DNA of 5,185 nucleotides from Rhodopirellula sp. (GTDB lineage Bacteria > Planctomycetota > Planctomycetia > Pirellulales > Pirellulaceae), in assembly GCA_003513555.1 (NCBI GenBank), contig DOPG01000391.1, positions 1 through 5,185 of the forward strand, in the 5' to 3' direction. Position 1 is the stretch's first letter; each line of letters opens with the position of its first letter. Made by a program: the position numbers and the translations under genes. Of the stretch, positions 1-5,185 are shown piece by piece. A model generated the notes under the pieces. That model was not told where the DNA came from. It did not search any database and was given only the letters and a program-made list of their open reading frames with translations.

Positions 1-471
1 GTTCATATTTTGGTTCCGCAAAGCAAAGGAATTTGGGACCCCGCTTCGCTGGGGAAAATGCTCGACTACGTACTTTAAGCCAATCCCGCCATTGATGTTA
101 ACCGCATTTATTGCGTGGGTTACAGCATGGGGGGAAAAGGAACTTGGGAATGGGGGATGGCGTCACCCCATCGGTTTGCAGCAATTATTCCGAAAGCGTT
201 CATTCCGGACCTTTCGAAACTGGAGGGGATGGTTGAGTTGCCCATTTGGGCAATGGTGGGAACGAGAGATAGTAAGCCGCGGGCCGAGGGGATCCCTGCA
301 ATGAAAAAGGCATTGGAGGAGCTTGGGTCTACCGTTGTAAAAACAACGGTGTTTGAAGGTGCGAACCACGCAACTACTTCAGGGAAGTCCAAGCAGTTGG
401 AGGGGGTATACGAGTGGATGTTTTCACAACGCCTACCTAGGTCGAAGGACGAAGATGGTTCAGATGAATAG
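1..471 (+). pseudogene. Serine alpha/beta-hydrolase (dienelactone hydrolase / prolyl-oligopeptidase-like), 5'-truncated by the window edge and interrupted by a TAA
   Basis: Frame 1 is open from the first base to the TAG at 469-471 except for one TAA at 76-78. Both sides of that stop read as one hydrolase: 'PQSKGIWDPASLGKMLDYVL' before it and 'ANPAIDVNRIYCVGYSMGGK' after it. The nucleophile elbow GYSMGG puts the catalytic Ser at codon 124-126. The likely acid is the Asp of VGTRD (268-270) and the likely base is the His of GANHAT (367-369), in the order Ser-Asp-His expected of the fold. Related proteins hydrolyse ester or peptide bonds, and planctomycete members are often secreted; the substrate cannot be told here. 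The expected residue at the stop would be one base change from TAA (Glu, Lys or Gln). The triad is intact, so the lesion is either recent or a base-call error. The N-terminus lies left of the window. The fold call is firm; pseudogene status depends on the stop being real. Confidence 0.75.
115..471 (+). CDS. Downstream open part of the interrupted alpha/beta-hydrolase, as a gene finder would call it
   Basis: This is the 118-codon reading frame that reopens after the TAA at 76-78, beginning at the first GTG. It contains the whole visible Ser-Asp-His triad but lacks the N-terminal strands of the alpha/beta-hydrolase core. The GTG falls two residues before the Tyr of the nucleophile elbow, so a protein starting there would not be expected to fold or be active. 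No ribosome binding site precedes the GTG. The start is therefore probably artificial, and the entry is best read as the 3' piece of the gene described for the whole interval. The C-terminal tail (KDEDGSDE) is acidic and probably disordered. Confidence 0.4.
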   Translation: MGYSMGGKGTWEWGMASPHRFAAIIPKAFIPDLSKLEGMVELPIWAMVGTRDSKPRAEGIPAMKKALEELGSTVVKTTVFEGANHATTSGKSKQLEGVYEWMFSQRLPRSKDEDGSDE

Positions 472-519
472 AACACGTTGGGGAGATCCCTGTTATTGTC
501 GGTATAGGACGATCCCTCT

Positions 520-981
520 TTGAATGCCAACGGACAGCCAGAGAGGTATCAGCGTGTTGATCATGCGAAGTGGTTTATTCATCTCTTGACGTGGGATGGG
601 GTAGTTCCCGTGGTGATGTGGTCGCTGCCGTTTTTGGTACGGCGGTTTGGGCCGCCGAACAATGATCGGTTCTTTGTCTTCGCCGTTGTAGGCGGCCTGA
701 TTTTTGGGGTTTTGCTGAGGTATGCGTTCGGGATGAGGCACATCCGTACGAATTACTGCAGTAGTCGGGTGAAATCCTTACAGCGGATAGGCCTGTTGGC
801 GATGATTGCGCTTCTGGTCTGGTTCGAATGTTTGCTGTGCGTGATGCCGCCCATTCCGCCGGCTGGATTGAAGGCGCCTGAAATGATGTTTTTTACCGCG
901 ATGTTCAGTGGGTATCTGCTTTTCATGGCGTGCGTTTTGTATCCAGGCCGCCGGTGCTTTCATGAGGGCGATAACGAATAG
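520..981 (+). CDS. Hypothetical four-helix integral membrane protein
   Basis: The 153-residue product has four hydrophobic segments, at about residues 18-40, 51-70, 89-110 and 122-141. They are separated by short charged loops such as RRFGPPNNDR and RHIRTNYCSSRVKSLQR, so it should sit in the cytoplasmic membrane. I do not recognise a family, and no catalytic motif is visible. Three Cys residues (80, 104, 107) lie in or near the helices, and a Pro-rich loop (109-120) follows helix 3. The start is TTG at 520-522, with AGGA at 506-509 about ten bases upstream. The frame is closed upstream by TAG at 505-507, and no ATG lies between that stop and the TTG. It begins 48 bases after the hydrolase stop on the same strand with no terminator between, so co-transcription is likely. 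That the frame is coding is well supported by its length and clear helix pattern; the function is unknown. Confidence 0.7.
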   Translation: MNANGQPERYQRVDHAKWFIHLLTWDGVVPVVMWSLPFLVRRFGPPNNDRFFVFAVVGGLIFGVLLRYAFGMRHIRTNYCSSRVKSLQRIGLLAMIALLVWFECLLCVMPPIPPAGLKAPEMMFFTAMFSGYLLFMACVLYPGRRCFHEGDNE

Positions 982-1521
982 CGGCGGGTGTAGGGTCGGT
1001 GGTCTGACAGTAGCAGGCAGATGGTGTTTGTCACTGGCGTGTCCGCTTATTGTTCACGTTACGCCTGCTATTGTGCAGCGTCTCATCGCATTTGGGGGAC
1101 ACAGCGGTGCCATTGCGCTGACCGCGGTCCTGACACGAGGGTCCAGCTCCCTTTCAGCGTGGGTGAGCGAGGAAGGTAAAAAAATGCCGTGGACTGAAAC
1201 GGGATTTCCGATGAGGTCGAGCAATTCGTTCGGCTTTATCGCACGTCGTTGGCTTAAGCGTTTACCAAAAAAAAATGTGCTAACGAGCTGAAACTAAAGC
1301 CGCAGGGTCTGGGCGACGCGATCAAACCCGAAATACTCAGCGCAATCACAGCGTGCACAAGGTTGGTAACAAAGACCATACACGAATTCGCTTAGTGAGT
1401 TCGAAGGCCTTGATACACAACCTCCGTGAACCCGACACGCCGCAGCCGCGGTGGCAGCCACGGCAGCACGGAACGCGAACCCGCATTTTTTTTGTTCAGT
1501 CCAGAGACGTCGAACGATCTG
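982..1521. other. Intergenic stretch without a supported gene
   Basis: This stretch separates the stop of the membrane protein from the stop of the convergent oxidoreductase. Frames that cross it (for example + 908-1291) overlap the better gene to the left, have no recognisable product and are not preferred. It holds a 12-bp inverted repeat (1007-1074), a pair of short frame-1 open segments that could be a gene remnant (1198-1395), an A9 run (1267-1275) and a GC-rich patch followed by a T8 run (about 1433-1493). Because the two flanking genes converge, it should contain their transcription ends, but no canonical hairpin plus T-tract is present for either. Confidence 0.5.
1007..1074 (+). repeat. 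Inverted repeat / stem-loop after the membrane-protein gene
   Basis: ACAGTAGCAGGC (1007-1018) pairs with GCCTGCTATTGT (1063-1074). This gives 12 base pairs including one G-U, with a 44-base loop. It begins 26 bases after the stop of the 520-981 gene. There is no T-tract after it, so it is not a standard intrinsic terminator, but it could end or stabilise the transcript. Confidence 0.45.
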
Positions 1522-2985
1522 CTACGCCAACTGTGGAACTTTGTAGTTGGCGCGATATTGTCGTTTAAGGAACTTATTGCCGCTATCGGCTCCATCACCG
1601 ACGAACCGCTGCGTCTTTTCGTCCAACGTCATCAATGGGCTTAGGCGAATGGCATCGCTTTCCATGGCAATGTGATGGGCTGCAAGGTGTTTGTCCATAT
1701 CAGCGATTAGACTTGACCATTGTTCCAGCCCAATCTCGTTGGCTTCGTCGCGGGAAAAGACGTTCCCTGCTTGATAAGCAACGTTAGCTAAATTGCACCA
1801 GCCCGTGCTATCGTTCCCTAGCGCGACTTCGGAGTTCAATAGGGAGCGATCATGCTGGCGAACCGCGTCAATGAAGTTGGCTTGGTGCAAACCATTGCCG
1901 CCCGTTCCCTTGAAGGTTTTGATCTGCTTACCGTCATTATCAAATGCCGCCGCGCCACCGCGTTGACCCTCGAATCGTCCGCCTTCGCAGAAGGCCATGT
2001 AGCCACTGTTCGGGCCTGGGTGTTCGGGGCTTGTTCGTTTGCCTTTTTGGTTTCTTGCCGCATCAGAGTCGTCCGGCAAGTTTGATAGGCCGATTACGAC
2101 GGGGATCGATCCGGTGTCAAAGTATGCGAAGTGAACGTTCGGTGTTTGTCCTGCATCATTCAGGGCAACCCGTCCTCCACCGCCGAGAACCTTTTTCGGC
2201 AAAGCAACCCTATCTTGGAAAATGTTGTTGCGACAATCGTCCAACACATGGACCCCCCAGTTGCCCATTTCGCCCGACCCGGTGTTCCAGTCCCAGTGCC
2301 AGTCGTAGTGCAGCTTTTCTCGGTAGATGGGCTCGTCTTGAGCTGGGCCGAGCCAAAGATCATAGGTGACGTTTTTTTCGATCTGCAATGGGGTAGTGCG
2401 TTTTCCAATCGAAGGCCGCACGCCATAGCGATTGACCCGCGCTGCTTGAATCTCGCCAAGCGCTTTTTGCTCGTGCAGAAACTTTTTGATCTCGGCTTGC
2501 ATTGGGTCGCTGCGTTGCTGAGTTCCTAGCTGGCAGATTCGATCGTATTTGCGGGCTGCGGCGACGGTTTGTTCGCCTTCCCACTGACTGTGTGACAGTG
2601 GTTTCTCAACATACACGTCTTTGCCGGCTTCCATCGACCAGATCGCAGCGAGGCAGTGCCAGTGGTTACAGGTGGCTATCACCACTGCATCAATGCTGTT
2701 GGCAGCGATCAGTTCGCGGAGGTCCGTCCAAGTCTCGGCTTTGGGGAAACGCTGCTTTGCAAGGCTCAGTCGCTTCTGGTCAGGGTCGCAAAGGCCAGCG
2801 ATGTTCACACCAGGGACTTCGTTGAAGTAGCCCATTAGTTGCCCAGCCCGGCCCCCGCAACTGATGAATCCGAGGTTGATTTCATCGTTTGCGTTTGCTG
2901 CGCGCAGGGTTTGGACAGGGAGGGATGTGGTAAGGCCAGCAGCGATCCCGGAGGCAAGCACCTGCCGGCGAGTTAGTAGTGACAT
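1522..2985 (-). CDS. Gfo/Idh/MocA-family NAD(P)-dependent oxidoreductase with Tat signal
   Basis: The 487-residue protein starts with a twin-arginine leader: RR at 6-7 (TRRQVLASG), a hydrophobic stretch to about residue 23, then LRAANA, suggesting cleavage near residues 29-32. Export is via the Tat route, which suits an enzyme that folds around a bound nucleotide. The Rossmann domain follows, with a glycine-rich loop in INLGFISCGGRAG (37-48), an acidic end of strand 2 at LCDPD (65-69) and the family hallmark EKP at 127-129. The C-terminal half has the planctomycete-style segment GSGEMGNWGVHVLDD (236-250), whose His246 and Asp249/250 are candidates for substrate binding and catalysis. The end (KRQYRANYKVPQLA) fits the Tat-exported subgroup abundant in Planctomycetota. 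Known relatives oxidise or reduce sugars and related polyols, or act in glycoside cleavage; the substrate here is unknown. The ATG is chosen because the Tat n-region follows at once. No good Shine-Dalgarno is visible. The gene stands alone. Confidence 0.95.
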   Translation of the reverse strand: MSLLTRRQVLASGIAAGLTTSLPVQTLRAANANDEINLGFISCGGRAGQLMGYFNEVPGVNIAGLCDPDQKRLSLAKQRFPKAETWTDLRELIAANSIDAVVIATCNHWHCLAAIWSMEAGKDVYVEKPLSHSQWEGEQTVAAARKYDRICQLGTQQRSDPMQAEIKKFLHEQKALGEIQAARVNRYGVRPSIGKRTTPLQIEKNVTYDLWLGPAQDEPIYREKLHYDWHWDWNTGSGEMGNWGVHVLDDCRNNIFQDRVALPKKVLGGGGRVALNDAGQTPNVHFAYFDTGSIPVVIGLSNLPDDSDAARNQKGKRTSPEHPGPNSGYMAFCEGGRFEGQRGGAAAFDNDGKQIKTFKGTGGNGLHQANFIDAVRQHDRSLLNSEVALGNDSTGWCNLANVAYQAGNVFSRDEANEIGLEQWSSLIADMDKHLAAHHIAMESDAIRLSPLMTLDEKTQRFVGDGADSGNKFLKRQYRANYKVPQLA

Positions 2986-3039
2986 GGGCCGTTAGTGTAT
3001 TTGAAAGTTCGGGTGAATGTTCGATCGAAACAACAGTGT

Positions 3040-3066
3040 ATTATAGAGAGGGCGAAAGAACAGCAA
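3040..3066 (-). promoter_or_regulatory. Sigma-70-like promoter for the oxidoreductase
   Basis: On the minus strand a perfect TATAAT (3045-3040) lies 54 bases upstream of the oxidoreductase ATG. It is preceded by TTGCTG (3066-3061) with a 15-base spacer. The -35 matches the consensus at only three positions and the spacer is short, so the -10 carries most of the support. Transcription would begin near 3033 and leave a leader of about 48 bases. Confidence 0.4.
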
Positions 3067-3189
3067 GGGAAGTGCAAACGTCCAAATTTATTTGCCCATA
3101 GAGATCGGTTGCTGAGTTGTAAACATTGGTCTGGCCTTAGCGGCATGTTGTTTGATGTTCGCATTAGCTTGAGCTCGGTACATGGATAT

Positions 3190-3270
3190 TTGCCCAAGTT
3201 GCAACGTGCATCTTTTTTTAAGACATCATGTTTCCGCATGTGCCTCATTGTGTTCCCGTTGCTTGGGCAA
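3190..3270. repeat. Two-part inverted repeat (possible structured RNA)
   Basis: TTGCCCAAG (3190-3198) is a perfect inverted match to CTTGGGCAA (3262-3270). Just inside it, CAACG (3202-3206) pairs with CGTTG (3257-3261), leaving a 3-base bulge on the left arm. The result is a 14-bp interrupted stem closing a 50-base loop that contains a T7 run (3213-3219). It lies in a stretch without a gene. Confidence 0.5.
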
Positions 3271-3606
3271 GCGGGGAAAAAGCAGGATCTTTTCGAGGCC
3301 GATTCAGGGTTAGGTTCACAACTGATCGAATGGTTGAGCTGCGGTAAAGTCAAAAATCAATGGTGTCGGGCAATCCAGGACAGATTTGTGATGTAGGGGA
3401 ACACTTGAGACATCTCGACTTTACCATGGTACTAATTAGCAGGAAACGCTTGATTATCATGTTCAATGACCATTCCGCAATGTGCTTGTGTCGGACTTGT
3501 GCTCAATGCTCACCACTCAACCTGAATAAGGCCAATGCACGGTACAATCTGCAACTGTGACAGGCGTTGGGAATGCAACTTCTCTTTGATTTAAGCGGAT
3601 TGAATT

Positions 3607-3975
3607 ATGGGACGGCCGCAGGTTGGGCTACGAACGTCGTTTATTTTTTTTACGGTGTGCTGTGTGTTGCTCCTGACTCATCGAATCCCAAATGGCGGTT
3701 ACTCCCTTCCCAATTATTTCGGGATGTATCCAAATCATTGCGTGAGGCAGCCGTGGGCAAGCCATTGGGGCTGGCCCATGCATACGCGGACAGATGTCAC
3801 TGCCCTGCATTTGGCGCACCAGTCTGGGCCCTGCCAATACCATTCAACCTATTACCCCTTGGGCTTGATTGGAAATACAGCGATTGCCGTCTGTTTGGGT
3901 GCATTCCTGACTTACTTGGTTGTTGCCGGATCAAACGTAGTGAGGAAGCAGGGTGTGCTGCGTCGTCAACGTTGA
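3607..3975 (+). CDS. Small hypothetical membrane protein with two helices
   Basis: The 122-residue product has an N-terminal signal-anchor-like segment (about 9-24, RTSFIFFTVCCVLLL). A roughly 60-residue extracytoplasmic part follows, with GYSLPNYFGMYP, HWGWPMHTRTDV and CQYHSTYYPLGL. A second helix (about 86-107, GLIGNTAIAVCLGAFLTYLVVAG) leads to a basic tail, RKQGVLRRQR. The plan 'short basic start, helix, domain with a GWP motif, then L-x-N before a second helix' resembles small orphan membrane proteins of planctomycetes. This is my impression, not a verified homology, and the function is unknown. The ATG has no strong ribosome binding site. The overlapping frame 3567-4052 is longer but shows no comparable organisation, so I treat it as the shadow. 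The gene converges on the glycine-zipper gene at 4190-4417. Confidence 0.6.
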   Translation: MGRPQVGLRTSFIFFTVCCVLLLTHRIPNGGYSLPNYFGMYPNHCVRQPWASHWGWPMHTRTDVTALHLAHQSGPCQYHSTYYPLGLIGNTAIAVCLGAFLTYLVVAGSNVVRKQGVLRRQR

Positions 3976-4134
3976 TGCAACGTAAAGTATCGCCTGTACA
4001 GGAACGTGTCGTCACAGAACGAGGCGTGTTGCTTCTGCGAAGCCGAACTTAGAAACTTTTAAGTCTGACGTGCGCTTGTGCGAATCCATGTGCACAGCCA
4101 GCGATAATTTAAATGCAGGTGATCAGAGCGCAGA

Positions 4135-4166
4135 GAACGAGCGAGACCGAAGAGGTCTCGTTGTTC
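4135..4166. terminator. Bidirectional terminator-like hairpin between convergent genes
   Basis: AGCGAGACC (4140-4148), loop GAAGA and GGTCTCGTT (4154-4162) form a 9-bp stem with one G-U. Outer arms GAAC (4135-4138) and GTTC (4163-4166) add 4 bp past a single bulged G. It sits between two convergent stops, at 3975 (+) and 4190 (-). After it on the plus strand comes TAGTTACTTTT, a weak T-rich tail; the minus side lacks one. Confidence 0.45.
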
Positions 4167-4189
4167 GTAGTTACTTTTGCCGCGATGGT

Positions 4190-4417
4190 TTATGAACTTC
4201 CCCGAGGATTGAAGCTAAAGGCCGCCCCAAGTGCAGCGCCAAGTGCTACACCCATTGCTAAGCTCTGCCCCATGTGTCCTGACGATGCTCCATAGGCTGC
4301 ACCAATCGCAGTACCAATGGCGACACCCACCCCAACGCGGTTTCCGGAGGAACGAAAGCTCGTTTTGCTTTGGGGTTCTTCCGACTCGGTGGTGTTGTTG
4401 TGATCTGGTGCGTTCAT
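4190..4417 (-). CDS. Small glycine-zipper protein
   Basis: The 75-residue product has a polar, acidic N-terminus (MNAPDHNNTTESEEPQSKTS) followed by a strikingly regular glycine-zipper segment. Glycines stand at residues 31, 35, 39, 43 and 47, each four apart, and again at 56, 60 and 64. Small hydrophobic residues (Ala, Val, Ile, Leu) lie between them. Such GxxxG repeats let two helices pack closely in a membrane, here as a hairpin of two helices (about 28-46 and 52-68) with the turn near GHMGQS. Short proteins of this kind occur in many bacteria; their role is mostly unknown, with membrane insertion or self-association suggested. The ATG at 4417 is preferred because the polar leader then precedes the zipper; GGGA about six bases upstream could be a weak ribosome binding site. 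The frame stays open upstream to a GTG at 4597, so a longer form is possible. No operon partner. Confidence 0.75.
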   Translation of the reverse strand: MNAPDHNNTTESEEPQSKTSFRSSGNRVGVGVAIGTAIGAAYGASSGHMGQSLAMGVALGAALGAAFSFNPRGSS

Positions 4418-4875
4418 CTTGATTCCCGTTTCGCTTGCTGTGGTTGGGTATCGGCTTGTTAGGTGTTTTGAGTACCCGAATAAGGAATAAGTTAGCAAAA
4501 TGATTCGCGTTGCCCTTGTTAGGGTGTGTCCCGGGTTTGATCGCAAAATCAATAATGCAACTCGGAGGGCGATCAGCAAAACATCTTTGATGGTCACTCT
4601 TACAATTCTCAGGGGTAGCTCGCGTTGCTTTGAAAAAGCGAGTTTGGCTTAAATAGGAATCGGTGTTGTTGCTCTGGGGATTTGGCTTCAGTTTGGCATT
4701 GTTTCGGATTTTCAAGAGTTAACGACATCGATGCGGCTTCTCGACATAAGCACGTGGCCAAAGGGTCGGGTGAGACTGTGGTCGCCGCAACTACCCGGCG
4801 AGTTCAAATTCTATTGCGATACCGGGTTTTTACGTGTTTTTGCGAAGCTTTGGAAAGCATTGCATTGTCGAGGCG

Positions 4876-4930
4876 CACCCCTGCAGAGGGGGGTGGTGGT
4901 GACTTCACTTGGGATTTTCTCGTCCCCAAG
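4876..4930. repeat. Tandem hairpins, candidate dispersed intergenic element
   Basis: CACCCCT (4876-4882), loop GCAG and AGGGG (4887-4891) continuing to TG (4894-4895) form a 7-bp stem with two bulged Gs. Twelve bases later CTTGGG (4908-4913) pairs with CCCAAG (4925-4930) around an 11-base loop. Two compact stems close together in a gene-free stretch suggest a structured repeat unit. Only one copy is in the window, so repetition is inferred. Confidence 0.35.
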
Positions 4931-5006
4931 CACAAAAGATGGTTAGAGCAGGGCCCATGGCCGTGTCACTGCTGCGATTCTCCTGCCGCAATCTAGCCCT
5001 CAACTT

Positions 5007-5038
5007 ATGTGAGGGACAACTGTTAACTTGTCCCACAT
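5007..5038. repeat. Bulged stem-loop
   Basis: ATGTGAGGGACAA (5007-5019) pairs with TTGTCCCACAT (5028-5038). This gives 11 base pairs with a 2-base bulge on the left arm and the 8-base loop CTGTTAAC. Neither strand has a T-tract after it, so it is not a plain intrinsic terminator. Confidence 0.45.
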
Positions 5039-5185
5039 GCCCTGTTAAGAAACGCGTTTTCCGCGTCTGTGATGAACATTTCTATTGACGAAACGTAGTC
5101 CTCCATGGCAGGCTACAGGGTTTAGCGTGCTTTTCGTATAAGAGCTAAGCTGTTGAGGCCAAACGAGTTTAGAATACGAAGAACC

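Larger units (their letters stand above)
2986..3606. other. Intergenic stretch without a supported gene
   Basis: Open frames cross this stretch on both strands (+ 2995-3396, - 3353-2973, + 3360-3560). They overlap one another, are rich in Cys, Ser and Asn without any domain pattern, and lack binding sites, so I do not call them. The stretch holds the oxidoreductase promoter candidate, a two-part inverted repeat at 3190-3270 and a weak TACAAT at 3543-3548 that could be a -10 for the gene at 3607. No good -35 accompanies that hexamer. Confidence 0.5.
4418..5185. other. Long stretch to the window edge without a supported gene
   Basis: Two overlapping plus-strand frames (4682-4996 and 4731-4946) cover the same bases. 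Neither has a domain, a helix pattern or a convincing binding site. The stretch contains two adjacent hairpins (4876-4895 and 4908-4930) and a bulged stem-loop (5007-5038). It also contains a short minus-strand frame at 5106-5023 that I cannot support as a gene. The upstream signals of the glycine-zipper gene should lie at its left end, but no clear promoter is visible there. Confidence 0.5.

Noticed and set aside
238..253. Palindrome TTGCCCA-TT-TGGGCAA
   Set aside because: It lies inside the hydrolase coding sequence, where it encodes a normal strand segment (ELPIWAM). Likely chance.
908..1291. 127-codon plus-strand frame overlapping the end of the membrane-protein gene
   Set aside because: It overlaps the better supported 520-981 gene by 74 bases. 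Its product has no recognisable pattern, and no ribosome binding site precedes it.
1346..1486. 46-codon Cys-rich minus-strand frame after the oxidoreductase (CCRGCHRGCG)
   Set aside because: Its Cys and Arg content follows directly from the GC-rich patch; there is no binding site and no recognisable domain.
1527..1550. CCAACT / AGTTGG inverted repeat at the oxidoreductase 3' end as a terminator
   Set aside because: It is inside the last codons of the gene, has only 6 bp around a 12-base loop and no T-tract on the minus strand.
2973..3396. Two opposing frames (minus 3353-2973 and plus 2995-3396) upstream of the oxidoreductase
   Set aside because: They cover the same bases on opposite strands, start at weak codons, are rich in Cys/Ser/Asn and show no domain. 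The minus one also runs into the start of the oxidoreductase.
3567..4052. 161-codon plus-strand frame overlapping the 3607-3975 gene
   Set aside because: It is longer but has no coherent helix or domain pattern, whereas the 3607 frame has a clear signal-anchor plus second-helix organisation.
4617..4644. AGCTCGC / GCGAGTT hairpin (also GCTTT-GAA-AAAGC) as a terminator
   Set aside because: The stem is short, two alternative foldings compete, and no gene ends nearby on either strand.
4682..4996. Two overlapping plus-strand frames (4682-4996, 4731-4946)
   Set aside because: Neither resembles a protein family, and both run across the tandem hairpins. They are best explained as chance frames in a structured intergenic element.

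Overview
The window most resembles a chromosomal segment of a Planctomycetota bacterium of the Rhodopirellula/Pirellulaceae type. This is inferred from three things: a long Gfo/Idh/MocA oxidoreductase with a twin-arginine leader and a C-terminus of the 'YRANYKVPQLA' kind, small orphan membrane proteins of a style common in that phylum, and low coding density with poor Shine-Dalgarno signals. Base composition is near balanced. I see no tRNA, rRNA, insertion sequence, CRISPR array, phage module or defence locus.

Layout, left to right. (1) Positions 1-471 (+) hold the C-terminal part of a serine alpha/beta-hydrolase. It runs in from the left edge and is interrupted by one in-frame TAA at 76-78, so it is probably a pseudogene. 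(2) 48 bases later, 520-981 (+) encodes a four-helix membrane protein of unknown function, possibly co-transcribed with the hydrolase. (3) 982-1521 has no convincing gene. It holds a long inverted repeat just after the membrane-protein stop, a possible gene remnant and a GC-rich patch. (4) 2985-1522 (-) is the one clearly recognisable intact gene, a secreted Gfo/Idh/MocA-family oxidoreductase with a promoter-like site upstream. (5) 2986-3606 has no convincing gene but contains a two-part inverted repeat. (6) 3607-3975 (+) is a small two-helix membrane protein. It faces 4417-4190 (-), a 75-residue glycine-zipper protein, across a hairpin that could act as a terminator. (7) 4418-5185 has no supported gene. 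It holds two neighbouring hairpins that look like a dispersed intergenic element and a further bulged stem-loop near 5007-5038.

The genes do not form an obvious pathway. Only the hydrolase and first membrane protein are arranged like an operon; the rest are single transcription units on alternating strands. Only about 58% of the window is covered by supportable genes. I do not see an exciting new system here; the best leads are the nonsense-interrupted hydrolase and the structured intergenic segments.
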